Below are positions 45,238 through 54,043 of a stretch of DNA of 64,000 nucleotides, piece by piece. The translations under genes and the position numbers were made by a program. A model generated the notes under the pieces. The model had not been told where the DNA came from. It saw only the letters and a list, made by a program, of their open reading frames with translations, and searched no databases. The number at the start of each line of letters is the position of its first letter. Within the stretch, counting starts at the first letter, position 1. The stretch is from HXMU1428-3 sp965215715 (GTDB taxonomy: Bacteria; Pseudomonadota; Alphaproteobacteria; Rhizobiales; HXMU1428-3), in assembly GCA_965215715.1 (NCBI GenBank), contig OZ244129.1, positions 2,728,001-2,792,000 of the forward strand, read 5' to 3'.

Positions 45238-45338
45238 AGAGCATTACTTTTATAGATGAAATCGCTGTAATGCTCTAATTCTTTAATATATGCGTGTTTT
45301 TTATCCCAAAACCGGTTTCCTCTTAAGGGAGACACGCA
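45238..45338. repeat. RIME-like palindromic intergenic element, copy 3
   Basis: The first half is AGAGCATTAC...GTAATGCTCT (45238-45276). The second half has arms TGCGTGT/ACACGCA around ATCCCAAAACCGGTTTCC (45291-45338). Arms differ from copies 1 and 2 but always pair with each other. The rest of the 45139-45555 gap holds the ribA upstream region and nothing else recognisable. Confidence 0.7.
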
Positions 45339-45555
45339 CAAAATTGGACCATTGACGGTCTTGTTTCATATAAAACGATAGGGGTCAATTATCTATGCGT
45401 ATTATGGCCTATAGACGTATGTGTTTAAATATCTAATGTTAATTGATGTTTTTTCAATTGAGAAGTCTTGGACATTTTTATAAAAGCGTGAGACGTTCTT
45501 ATGTCTGACATAAGTTCATGGCTTTATTTGTGGGCGTTTACAAGGAGTTATTAAA

Positions 45556-45801
45556 ATGGATTTTATTGATTGGTCTCAGGTGGTTTGGGCCGAGGTTATT
45601 ACCCTTTCTGTTTTGGTTTTGGTGGCCAGCTTTATTGGTAATTTTGTGAATATTGTTTTTAATGGAAACCCTATCACTGGTGCCATTATTTCAGCGGTGT
45701 TGTTTGGCTTGATATATATTGGCTGGAAGCATTATCCGCATGGTCTTGAATTTGCCGCGTTAGATCACACTCAAATTGAACAAACGCATTTCATAAATTA
45801 G
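45556..45801 (+). CDS. Small inner-membrane protein (81 aa)
   Basis: Two membrane segments (VITLSVLVLVASFIGNFVNIV and ITGAIISAVLFGLIYIGW) with short soluble ends. A near-perfect AAGGAG ribosome-binding site and a terminator show it is a real gene. Family not recognised. Confidence 0.78.
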   Translation: MDFIDWSQVVWAEVITLSVLVLVASFIGNFVNIVFNGNPITGAIISAVLFGLIYIGWKHYPHGLEFAALDHTQIEQTHFIN

Positions 45802-45821
45802 ATTTGATTGTTATTTCAATT

Positions 45822-45857
45822 AAAAAAGGGTCTTAAATTTTTAAGACCCTTTTTTTG
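45822..45857. terminator. Bidirectional terminator
   Basis: The arms AAAAAAGGGTCTTAA/TTAAGACCCTTTTTT form a long perfect stem between the convergent genes ending at 45801 and 45875. Confidence 0.9.
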
Positions 45858-45874
45858 CGCTTTACTACCTTAGC

Positions 45875-47203
45875 TTAATAAGATTGCTGGGTTTTCTGCC
45901 TATATTGGCGTGCCTTCATGGATTTGCGAGAAGCGGCCCAATTGTTCCCTTCTAGGTTTTGGGAATCCATTTTGTTTTTCTTGGCCATTTCATTCAAGGC
46001 GGGGGCAAAGTTTTCACCAAGATTTTCAGCTTCTTTTTTCAGATAGGCTGCATTGTCTTGCAGCAGTTTTTTGGCCTGTTTAATTTTACCTTGGTCGCGC
46101 AGCAAAACTGCCTTTTCATTTTGCTCTGTTGCGATTTGTTCCACAACGGAGCTCATCACACGTTTGTTGATGCTGTTATCTGCGCGGCTTTTTGATTTGG
46201 TGAACTCGCCAGTTGCTTGCTCGCGCGCTTTGAGGCGGGATTTTTGTTTCATTGAGCGATAGTCAATGGTGACATCAGCCAAAGGGGCAACGCCTTCATC
46301 CAACGTATCAGTGATTTCCACCTCAAGAATGATGTGTTTTTCTTGGGCGGCATAAAGCTGGTTCATTTTCAAGCGAACGCTTTGCCCGTCTATTTTAGCT
46401 TGGCGGCCAAGCACACGAATGGGGCGGAAGCCGATTTTGCATTCAATGAAAATTTCTACGTCTTGGGCCACAACAGAGAGCACATCGCCGAATTCTTTAT
46501 TGAAAATGTCAACAAGGTCGCGTTCGTTGCGCACAAAGGCATGGTTGCCATCACTGGCATAGGCCAGTTTGGTCATCAGGTCTTCGTTAAAGCCAAGCCC
46601 GAGGCCAATGGTTGTAATTGAAATGCCTTTTTGGGCCGCGCGTTGGCCAAGCCGTTCCAGGTCTGAAGGCTTGGAGGGCCCAACGTTGGCCAGACCATCT
46701 GAGAGCAAAATCACCCGGTTAACCCGGTTTTCATCTAGAAATTCTTCCAGCTCATGGACGCCGCGCTTGGTGCCAGCATAAAGGGCTGTGCGGCCATTGG
46801 CGCGGATGGAGCGAATTTGATGGCGTAGCTGGGTGTAATTGGTCACTCTGGTGGAAGGAATAAGAACATCCACACGGTCGCTGTAGGTGATGATTGAAAC
46901 ATAATCATCTTCGTTTAAACGCTCCACTGCCATGATGGCGGCTTCTTTGGCTTGTTCGATTTTGTTGCCCCCCATGGAGCCCGATTTATCGATTACAATG
47001 GCAATGTTAACAGGGGTGCGCTCGCTCTGTTCATGGCGAATGCCTTCCAAGTCCACCCTTAGATAGGTCTTGGTGCCGCGTTCATTTAAATAGGTATCTT
47101 GCCCCAATTGGGTGCGCAAGGTTATGTCTTTGGCCAATAGGGGGCTGGTTGCACTTGTGAGCAGCAAAGCGCAAACTGAAATAAGTTTTTGGGTCAGGCG
47201 CAT
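45875..47203 (-). CDS. Exported von Willebrand A-domain protein
   Basis: A signal peptide (cleaved near LLA/KD) is followed by a VWA domain with a complete MIDAS (DKSGSMGG, Asp72-Ser74-Ser76; later GRTAL and LLSDGLANVG). A beta-rich region and a helical, basic C-terminal tail follow (442 aa). Such proteins bind ligands in a metal-dependent way at the cell envelope. No MoxR-type ATPase is adjacent, so the partner is unknown. Confidence 0.85.
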   Translation of the reverse strand: MRLTQKLISVCALLLTSATSPLLAKDITLRTQLGQDTYLNERGTKTYLRVDLEGIRHEQSERTPVNIAIVIDKSGSMGGNKIEQAKEAAIMAVERLNEDDYVSIITYSDRVDVLIPSTRVTNYTQLRHQIRSIRANGRTALYAGTKRGVHELEEFLDENRVNRVILLSDGLANVGPSKPSDLERLGQRAAQKGISITTIGLGLGFNEDLMTKLAYASDGNHAFVRNERDLVDIFNKEFGDVLSVVAQDVEIFIECKIGFRPIRVLGRQAKIDGQSVRLKMNQLYAAQEKHIILEVEITDTLDEGVAPLADVTIDYRSMKQKSRLKAREQATGEFTKSKSRADNSINKRVMSSVVEQIATEQNEKAVLLRDQGKIKQAKKLLQDNAAYLKKEAENLGENFAPALNEMAKKNKMDSQNLEGNNWAASRKSMKARQYRQKTQQSY

Positions 47204-47319
47204 GGTGGTCGTCCTTTAAGGTTTGCGGTCAGAAAATAGGCGTCAAATATTGAACGTTGTTTTCTATTAGCAAGCAAGGGCGGCCAAACCGCGACAGAAT
47301 TGTGGCTTTTTTATATTCG

Positions 47320-48315
47320 CTAGGATGTGTGCTTTACAGGGAACACTCTGTCTGGCGGGGCATGATTGTCCAGATAGGCTTTGATGTTGATCATGACCTT
47401 TTCGCCCATATCTATACGGCTCTCAAGTGTAGCTGAACTCATATGCGGCAAGGCAACAACCCGCTCATTATGCAAAAGGCGGCTGTCAATTTCAGGCTCA
47501 TGTTCAAACACGTCTAACCCAGCGCCGGCAATTTCACCATTTTCAATGGCAGAAGCAAGTGCTGGTTCATCAATAATATCGCCTCTTGCGGTGTTGATGA
47601 TAAAGGCGGTGGGCTTTAGCAACTTTAACCTGCGGGCTGATAACAGGTGATAAGTGGCCGGGGTGGAGGGGCAATTGACCGAGATGATATCCATGCGGGC
47701 CAACATTTGATCAAGGCTTTCCCAATAGGTGGCGTTTAATTGTTCTTCGGTCTCTTTGGCTATCGGGCGGCGATTGTGATAGTTGATTTTAAACCCAAAG
47801 GCCTTGGCGCGGTGGGCCACAGCTTGGCCGATGCGCCCCATGCCGATGATGCCCAATGATTTGCCAGATAATCTATGACCAAGCATCCAGCTTGGGGACC
47901 AACCGCCCCATTTGTTTTGCGGGTCGTTAAGAAAAATCGCCCCTTCCAATAATCGTCTTGGCACGGCAAGCATAAGCGCCACTGTCATATCCGCCGTATC
48001 ATCTGTTAACACACCGGGGGTATTGGTGACGATAATGCCGGCCTTTTTGGCGGCCTCTAAATCTATATTGTCGACACCGGTGCCAAAATTGGCAATCAAT
48101 TTTAAATTAGGGCCAGCATTTTCAAGTAAATCAGCTGTGATTTTATCTGTCACGGTGGGCACCAAAATGTCTGCCACGGACATGGCTTGGGCCAATGTTT
48201 CCTTGTCCATTGGCTGGTCTGTGGGGTTTAGGCGCACATTAAACAACTCGCCCATGCGCGATTCAACGCTTTCAGGTAATTTCCGCGTGACAATGACAAG
48301 TGGATCTTGGTCCAT
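47320..48315 (-). CDS. D-2-hydroxyacid dehydrogenase (glyoxylate/hydroxypyruvate reductase-like)
   Basis: An NAD(P)-dependent enzyme of 331 aa with the nucleotide motif GIIGMGRIGQAV and the catalytic Arg (TARGD), Glu (EHEPEI) and His (LPHMSSAT) of the family. The sequence resembles GyaR/GhrB-type glyoxylate reductases of alphaproteobacteria. It is monocistronic and divergent from the SH3 gene. Confidence 0.9.
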   Translation of the reverse strand: MDQDPLVIVTRKLPESVESRMGELFNVRLNPTDQPMDKETLAQAMSVADILVPTVTDKITADLLENAGPNLKLIANFGTGVDNIDLEAAKKAGIIVTNTPGVLTDDTADMTVALMLAVPRRLLEGAIFLNDPQNKWGGWSPSWMLGHRLSGKSLGIIGMGRIGQAVAHRAKAFGFKINYHNRRPIAKETEEQLNATYWESLDQMLARMDIISVNCPSTPATYHLLSARRLKLLKPTAFIINTARGDIIDEPALASAIENGEIAGAGLDVFEHEPEIDSRLLHNERVVALPHMSSATLESRIDMGEKVMINIKAYLDNHAPPDRVFPVKHTS

Positions 48316-48416
48316 TTAGCGCCCCTTTGATGCTTAACGTTTGTCTTTCTAGACTTTTTCTTTATCCATATTTTGTAGCAAATCATGCGCATTAGTAAAA
48401 TGAGTTTTTTTATCTC

Positions 48417-48550
48417 TTTTTGCCTCACGGGCTATGGGAGCTTCGCTCCCGCCCTCCGATGGGCGGCATGTTTTAAGTTGTGCTTTAGATGCCCACCAGC
48501 AACCGTACTGCGCCGACGGCCGTACGGCCTACGTTTTTTGTCTTCAGCTA
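48417..48550. repeat. Dispersed GC-rich repeat, copy A, with nested element
   Basis: It begins TTTTGCCTCACGGGC, contains a GGGAGCTTCGCTCCC hairpin, then GGGCGGC, and ends with GACGGCCGTACGGCC-TACGTTTTTTG. The same blocks occur at 57692-57788, where they are contiguous. Here about 40 bp, including a match (48481-48509) to the 33-bp hairpin element, separates them. The rest of the 421-bp gap 48316-48736 holds the two divergent promoters. Confidence 0.75.
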
Positions 48551-48736
48551 TACCGAAAGTTATATTTTTAGATATGCTTTTAAATGATGGTCGATGTCCT
48601 ATTGATGACGTAATTTTGATGATGGTGAGGGATGGGGTGGTTGATATTGGGTCTTAGCTGTGGCAGATCAATCATTATTGAGGAATTGTCTTGAAATTTT
48701 GTCGATTATTTAACGTTGATAGGCTGTTATAACCAG

Positions 48737-49270
48737 ATGATTCGTTATCCCTTCATGCTTATTATTACATTCTGCTTGGTGGTTTTTGCGCCTACCTTTG
48801 CTTGCGCCCTTGAAAGAACCATTGGGCCGAGCGGTGAGCCTGTGCCGCGCTTTGCTAGTTTAAAGGCAGATGAGGTCAACGTGCGGCGGGGGCCTGGGCG
48901 TAATCATAAAATTATGTGGGTGTTTAAAAAACTTGGTATGCCCGTTAAGATCGTGTCTGAATATGAAGACTGGCGTGAAATTGAAGACCATGCTGGCGCC
49001 CGTGGATGGATTTATTTTGGCTTGTTATCGCGCCGGCGCACGGCTGTGACCATTGACCCAGATGCGCTGGGCCTGACTTACATTTCGCTTTATGAGACCT
49101 CTTCAAAAACCAAAGAGCCAAAGGCCAAGCTGGGTAAAGGGGTTATTGTTCATATTTTAAAATGCACTGGCAGTTGGTGTCATATTTCAGTGAACAAAAA
49201 ACTAAAGGGTTGGCTTTTGCAACCTCATGTTTGGGGCTTGTTTAAGCAAGAGCCTGTTAACACCCAATAA
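48737..49270 (+). CDS. Exported SH3-domain protein
   Basis: A signal peptide (cleaved after FACA/LERT) precedes two bacterial SH3-like repeats: residues about 40-95 (DEVNVRRGPGRNHKIMWVFKKLGMPVKI...RGWIYFGLL) and about 110-170 (LYETSSKTKEPKAKL...GSWCHISVNKKLKGWLL). Such domains bind peptidoglycan or cell-wall peptides. It is 177 aa from the ATG at 48737. A TTG at 48716 is an alternative start. Confidence 0.85.
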   Translation: MIRYPFMLIITFCLVVFAPTFACALERTIGPSGEPVPRFASLKADEVNVRRGPGRNHKIMWVFKKLGMPVKIVSEYEDWREIEDHAGARGWIYFGLLSRRRTAVTIDPDALGLTYISLYETSSKTKEPKAKLGKGVIVHILKCTGSWCHISVNKKLKGWLLQPHVWGLFKQEPVNTQ

Positions 49271-49318
49271 GCTTAGAATTTGTGCCACATAGTGCCTTAG
49301 GTCTATGTTGTTTGGCTA

Positions 49319-49810
49319 TTAAGGCCTCAGGCTGTTTTTCGCACTTAGAATCTCTTGTCTTAAAACCGATGTGAATTCGCGGCGTTCATCATCTGATAAG
49401 AAGTGTCCAAAATATAAGGCCTTGCCATGGGACTTAATTTCCATTTTTGTGGCGCCGCTGGAATGTTCGATTAAAGAAATATTGATCCAAAACGGATTAA
49501 ACGACCAGTTTTGTTTGCGACCTGACGGATAGACCCGCTCTAGGATTAATTCATCAGCTGTTAAATTGATGGTTTCAAATATTTTGGCGTCTTTGTAATT
49601 TTGGCGAAAGGCCCAATAGATCAAGGCCACATCAAGCCCCATAAATCCCATGACAGGCCAGGCCCCCATCATGGTAAAGACCAGGCCAGTGGTAAAACAA
49701 ACCAGGCTGATTAACCCCATTAATATTAAAAACCCTTGGGGGCTTAAAGAGCGATGCGGGGTTAAAATGGCAGAGAATTCATACTCTTTTTTTGTTTGTT
49801 TTTGGTCCAT
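49319..49810 (-). CDS. DUF2244 membrane protein
   Basis: A 163-aa protein with two adjacent membrane segments (FLILMGLISLVCFTTGLVFT and GAWPVMGFMGLDVALIYWAF) and a C-terminal cytoplasmic domain (LERVYPSGRKQNWSFNPFWINI...LSDDERREF), which matches DUF2244. In rhizobia the gene lies next to nth, as here (divergent, 97 bp apart). Function unknown. The ATG at 49810 fits the family N-terminus. Confidence 0.85.
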   Translation of the reverse strand: MDQKQTKKEYEFSAILTPHRSLSPQGFLILMGLISLVCFTTGLVFTMMGAWPVMGFMGLDVALIYWAFRQNYKDAKIFETINLTADELILERVYPSGRKQNWSFNPFWINISLIEHSSGATKMEIKSHGKALYFGHFLSDDERREFTSVLRQEILSAKNSLRP

Positions 49811-49907
49811 AGACACTGAGTATAAGCATATATTTGTTGTTTGCAAACCATGGAGCTTGCCATATAGTTTGTGACCATTTTGATTGCAGCCTAGGACTTT
49901 TTTTAAA

Positions 49908-50576
49908 ATGAATAAACCTGCTTTTAAAGCAACAAAAAAACTAACCAAAGCTGAAATTGAAACTTTGTTTGAACGGCTTTCATCGGCCCAACCCCAGCCG
50001 CAAACTGAATTAAATTACACCAGCCCCTATACGCTTGTGGTTGCTGTTGCCTTGTCAGCCCAGGCAACTGATGTAGGGGTGAACAAAGCAACCAAGGGCT
50101 TATTTGAAGTTGCTGACACACCGGAAAAAATGGTGGCGCTGGGGGAGGAAAAACTCATCAGCCATATTAAAACCATTGGTCTTTATCGCAACAAAGCCAA
50201 GAATGTGATTGCGCTTTCAAAAATGATTTTGGAAGAGTTTGACGGACAAGTGCCGCAAACCCGCCAAGAGCTGGAGCGCTTGCCAGGGGTGGGGCGCAAA
50301 ACAGCAAATGTGGTGCTTAATGTTGCCTATGGTCAGCCAACCATTGCTGTTGATACGCACATTTTCAGAGTTTCAAACCGAACCGGCTTGGCGCCTGGCA
50401 AAGATGTTTTGGCCGTTGAGCTGGCACTGGAAAAGCGCGTGCCAGAGACTTTTTTGCAGCATGCGCACCATTGGTTGATTTTGCATGGGCGTTATATTTG
50501 TAAGGCGCGTAAACCTTTATGTGTGCGGTGTGAGGTCGCAGATGTTTGTAATTTTAAAGAAAAATCAGTAACTTAA
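49908..50576 (+). CDS. nth: Endonuclease III
   Basis: A base-excision repair DNA glycosylase/AP lyase for oxidised pyrimidines. It has the helix-hairpin-helix with catalytic Lys (LPGVGRKTANVVLN), the catalytic Asp in AVDTHIFRVSNR, and the [4Fe-4S] loop C-X6-C-X2-C-X5-C at the C-terminus (CKARKPLCVRCEVADVC). At 222 aa from the ATG at 49908 it has the family length. Confidence 0.96.
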   Translation: MNKPAFKATKKLTKAEIETLFERLSSAQPQPQTELNYTSPYTLVVAVALSAQATDVGVNKATKGLFEVADTPEKMVALGEEKLISHIKTIGLYRNKAKNVIALSKMILEEFDGQVPQTRQELERLPGVGRKTANVVLNVAYGQPTIAVDTHIFRVSNRTGLAPGKDVLAVELALEKRVPETFLQHAHHWLILHGRYICKARKPLCVRCEVADVCNFKEKSVT

Positions 50577-50677
50577 ACAGCTTTTGAAAAAAATTTTGGC
50601 TAAACGGTTGACTTGCCAAGATAAATGACAAACATGGCGATAAGTTTTAAACCACAAGCTTTGGAAAATGAGGGCGT

Positions 50678-51667
50678 ATGTCTGAAATTGATGTGCTGGG
50701 TATTGGCAATGCGATTGTTGATATTATTGCCAAAACCGATGATGAAACTTTAACCAAGTTGGATTTGCCAAAAGGGCATATGCAGCTTATCTCATCGCAA
50801 GAGGCTGACAGGCTATATGACGGCATGGGACCAGCAACAGAAATTTCTGGCGGTTCTGCCGCCAATACATGTGCCGGTGTGGGGGCCTTTGGCGGCTCAG
50901 CTGGTTTTATTGGTGTTGTACAAGAAGACCAATTTGGTAAAGTTTTCGCTCATGATCTTAATGCCACTGGGGTGAAGTTTGACACACCGTTTGCAGGCGG
51001 GCAAACGCCGACAGCCCGGTGCCTTGTCTTCGTGACCCCTGATGGGGAGCGTACCATGAACACCTATTTGGGTGCTTGTGTGGAACTGGGTGCTGAAGAT
51101 ATTGATGAGGCCCAAGTAAAGGCTGCAAAAGTGGTTTACCTTGAGGGTTATTTGTTTGATCCACCGCGCGCCAAAGAAGCTTTTTACAAAGCGGCTGAAA
51201 TTGCCAAAACCAATGGCAGCCGGGTTGCGCTTTCCCTATCTGATGCTTTTTGTGTGGACCGGCACAGAGATGATTTTATCAAATTTATAAAGTCAAATGT
51301 TGATGTGTTGTTTGCCAATGAAGAAGAGATCAAATCATTGTTTGAAGTTGATAGCTTTAGCACTGCGGCCGATCTTATCCGCCATGAAGTGGAACTTGCT
51401 GCCCTCACGCAAGGGCCTAAAGGATCTATGATCATTCATGGCAATATCACAGCAGCTGCTCCTGCCTTTCCCGTTGATCAGGTGGTTGATACCACAGGGG
51501 CAGGCGATCTTTATGCTGCAGGCTTTTTGTCTGGTTTAACCCAAGGGGCTTCTCTTGAGGTTTGTGGCTCTTTAGGGGCTTTGGCTGCCAGTGAAATCAT
51601 TTCTCATATCGGGGCCCGGCCTGAGGCTGATTTGGTGCAAATGGCTAAACAGCATGAGCTGATGTAG
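50678..51667 (+). CDS. PfkB-family sugar kinase (adenosine kinase-like)
   Basis: A ribokinase-fold kinase of 329 aa. It has the N-terminal GIGNAIVDIIA and SGGSAANTCAGVGAFGG motifs and the C-terminal signature DTTGAGDLYAAGFL with the catalytic Asp. Rhizobial orthologues are annotated as adenosine kinase. The substrate is inferred by resemblance only. Confidence 0.9.
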   Translation: MSEIDVLGIGNAIVDIIAKTDDETLTKLDLPKGHMQLISSQEADRLYDGMGPATEISGGSAANTCAGVGAFGGSAGFIGVVQEDQFGKVFAHDLNATGVKFDTPFAGGQTPTARCLVFVTPDGERTMNTYLGACVELGAEDIDEAQVKAAKVVYLEGYLFDPPRAKEAFYKAAEIAKTNGSRVALSLSDAFCVDRHRDDFIKFIKSNVDVLFANEEEIKSLFEVDSFSTAADLIRHEVELAALTQGPKGSMIIHGNITAAAPAFPVDQVVDTTGAGDLYAAGFLSGLTQGASLEVCGSLGALAASEIISHIGARPEADLVQMAKQHELM

Positions 51668-51726
51668 GTATAAAATCACTTACGTGACTTGTTGCGTGTC
51701 TTTACTTCCAGGCGCTTATTTGTAAA

Positions 51727-52680
51727 TTATAATTTTCTTAAACTCACTTCTTCCACCGCATGGGTTTTATCTTTGCGCAGGATTAAATCTGCACGTTGGC
51801 GGGTGGGAAGAATGTTTTCGTTTAAGTTTTTCAGGTTAATAGACTGCCAAATGTCACGGGCGGTTTTGTCAACCTCATCCTCATTCAACAGGGCATATTT
51901 ATGGAAGTAAGCCGCCGGGTCGCGAAAGGCGGTGGCTCTTAAGCGCCAAAATCTGGTGATATACCACTCCTGGATATCTTGGCTATCAGCATCAATATAG
52001 ATTGAGATATCAAAAAAATCTGACACAAAGGGAATCCCACTGCCGCTTTTTGGCAAGCGGGCCGGTTGCAAGACGTTTAACCCTTCCACAATTAGAATGT
52101 CTGGGCGATCTATGGTGACTTTTTGGTCGGGCAAAATATCATAGGCAAAGTGAGAATATACCGGGGCTTCAACATTGGGTGTGCCCGCTTTCACTTCAGC
52201 TAAAAAGTGCAGTAAGTGATTGGTGTCAAAACTTTCTGGAAACCCTTTGCGGTCCATGAGATTGCGGTCTTTAAGGACCCTATTGGGCAATAAAAATCCA
52301 TCGGTTGAAAGCAAATCAACATGGGGGTGGTCTGGCCAGCGGGCCAACAAGGCTTTCAAAACACGGGCTGTCGTACTTTTGCCGCACGCAACTGAGCCTG
52401 CAATGCCAATGATAAAGGGCATTTTTTGTTGGCTTTGGCCCAAAAACCGATTGGTCACCATGTGCAGCTCTTGAGCAGCTGACACATAAAGGCTGAGCAA
52501 ACGAGATAGGGGGAGATAAATCTCTTCCACCTCTTTGGTTGATAGCCGTTCTGACAAACCGCCCAAACGCTCAACATCATCGGCGCTCAGTGTCATGGGC
52601 GTGTCACGGCGCTGCTCGGCCCATTCTTTGCGGGACAAAACCAAATAAGGTGACTTATGTAATTCGATGGGGGTTTTCAT
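51727..52680 (-). CDS. coaA: Pantothenate kinase type I
   Basis: The first enzyme of coenzyme A synthesis. The P-loop is GSVACGKSTTA, and the domain contains the family stretches DGFLLPNRVL and KGFPESFD. It is 317 aa from the ATG at 52680, which follows AGGGGAAC. Last gene of the his cluster, 48 bp after hisE, as in rhizobia. Confidence 0.95.
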   Translation of the reverse strand: MKTPIELHKSPYLVLSRKEWAEQRRDTPMTLSADDVERLGGLSERLSTKEVEEIYLPLSRLLSLYVSAAQELHMVTNRFLGQSQQKMPFIIGIAGSVACGKSTTARVLKALLARWPDHPHVDLLSTDGFLLPNRVLKDRNLMDRKGFPESFDTNHLLHFLAEVKAGTPNVEAPVYSHFAYDILPDQKVTIDRPDILIVEGLNVLQPARLPKSGSGIPFVSDFFDISIYIDADSQDIQEWYITRFWRLRATAFRDPAAYFHKYALLNEDEVDKTARDIWQSINLKNLNENILPTRQRADLILRKDKTHAVEEVSLRKL

Positions 52681-52728
52681 CTTTGCAGTTCCCCTCATTA
52701 TTTTACGTTTTTATTCTTATGGGCGCTT

Positions 52729-53043
52729 TCACGTTGAACGGCTGGCCTTTTCGTCATGCCCACTAATACCCATACGCTCAGCTAAGATCTGTTCTACGTC
52801 TTTTAAAGCAATGTCCCGCTCTTCAAGCAAAACCAATAGATGATACAACAAATCGGCTGTTTCTGCTTTTAAAGCGGCTTTGTCCTGGGCAAGGGCAGCG
52901 ATTATGGTTTCTGTTGCCTCTTCGCCTAACTTTTTGCAGCATTTTTGGGTGCCGCCTTCAATTAAACTTTTGGTGTAAGATTTTTCAGCGCTGGCAGAGC
53001 GGCGTTGTTTTATAATGTCAGCAAGATCATGTAAAGTGGACAT
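52729..53043 (-). CDS. hisE: Phosphoribosyl-ATP pyrophosphatase
   Basis: Second step of histidine synthesis. The 104-aa MazG-like helical protein has the motif EEATETIIAALAQDK and the region TADLLYHLLVLLEERD that provides the Mg2+-binding acidic residues. It lies 23 bp downstream of hisF. Confidence 0.95.
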   Translation of the reverse strand: MSTLHDLADIIKQRRSASAEKSYTKSLIEGGTQKCCKKLGEEATETIIAALAQDKAALKAETADLLYHLLVLLEERDIALKDVEQILAERMGISGHDEKASRST

Positions 53044-53066
53044 GGTTAATGTCTTTATGTTGTTAA

Positions 53067-53849
53067 TTAATTAAGGCCATCAAGACGCATATCGATGCCT
53101 TGATCTGTCATATAGCGCTTTGCCTCACCAATTGTATAGTCCCCAAAGTGAAAAATTGAGGCGGCCAAGACAGCACTGGCTCCCCCCTTTGTCACCCCTT
53201 CAACCAAATGATCCAGCGTGCCAACCCCGCCAGAGGCTATCACTGGCACGCTAACCGCATCAGAAATGGCTTTGGTCAATGGTAGGTTAAAGCCTTGTCT
53301 TGTGCCATCTCTATCCATTGAGGTGAGCAAAATTTCCCCTGCCCCTCTGGCGACCACATCTTTGGCATAATCGACCGCATCTATGCCGGTTGGCTTGCGC
53401 CCGCCATGGGTGAAGATTTCCCAGCGCGGTGGCTCATCTGGCTCTGAGACAGTTTTGGCATCAATGGCAATAACAATGCATTGGGCGCCAAATTTCGTTG
53501 AGGCGGCATTGACCAGATCACGATTAAACACCGCAGATGTGTTGATGGAGACTTTATCAGCGCCAGCCTCAAGCAATTTGCGCACATCGCCTACCTCGCG
53601 CACGCCGCCGCCAACAGTCAGCGGCATAAAACAGTTTTCAGCTGTTCGTTGGACCACATCATACATGGTGTCGCGATTGTCTGATGAGGCGGTGATGTCT
53701 AGAAAGCATAACTCATCAGCACCAGCAGCATCATAGGCTTTTGCTGCCTCGACAGGGTCACCGGCATCAACCAGATCAACAAAGTTTACACCTTTTACGA
53801 CGCGGCCATCCTTTACATCAAGGCAGGGTATCAAGCGGGTTTTTAGCAT
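53067..53849 (-). CDS. hisF: Imidazole glycerol phosphate synthase cyclase subunit
   Basis: The (beta-alpha)8 cyclase that works with HisH. It starts MLKTRLIPCLDVKDGRVVKG with the catalytic Asp11, and the second catalytic Asp lies in CIVIAIDAK. The phosphate loops VGGGV and ASGGVG are intact. At 260 aa it is complete. In this genome it is separated from hisA by 5.2 kb of other genes. Confidence 0.97.
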   Translation of the reverse strand: MLKTRLIPCLDVKDGRVVKGVNFVDLVDAGDPVEAAKAYDAAGADELCFLDITASSDNRDTMYDVVQRTAENCFMPLTVGGGVREVGDVRKLLEAGADKVSINTSAVFNRDLVNAASTKFGAQCIVIAIDAKTVSEPDEPPRWEIFTHGGRKPTGIDAVDYAKDVVARGAGEILLTSMDRDGTRQGFNLPLTKAISDAVSVPVIASGGVGTLDHLVEGVTKGGASAVLAASIFHFGDYTIGEAKRYMTDQGIDMRLDGLN

Positions 53850-53892
53850 TTAGATTTTCCGTAATTTTGGGTTTGGCCGCGATTCTTTGTTT

Positions 53893-53968
53893 GTCCTGTT
53901 CTCACTAAAGTTCAAAACAAGGACGGTTTTAATGGTCCTGTTCTCACTAAAGTTCAAAACAAGGACGG
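53893..53968. repeat. Tandem 34-bp repeat upstream of hisF
   Basis: The unit, which starts GTCCTGTTCTCACTAAAG and ends AAAACAAGGACGG, occurs twice without change at 53893-53926 and 53935-53968 (period 42). Each unit can fold through GTCCTGTT/AACAAGGAC with a one-base bulge. It lies between the TIR gene stop and the hisF start, about 45 bp upstream of hisF, so it may affect hisF expression. Confidence 0.75.
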
Positions 53969-54043
53969 GGTACCATCTTTTTCATAAAAGTACGAAATTA
54001 GTTTGAACTAATAAGCTGGTTTTTTAAAAGACTTGTCAAGGGT

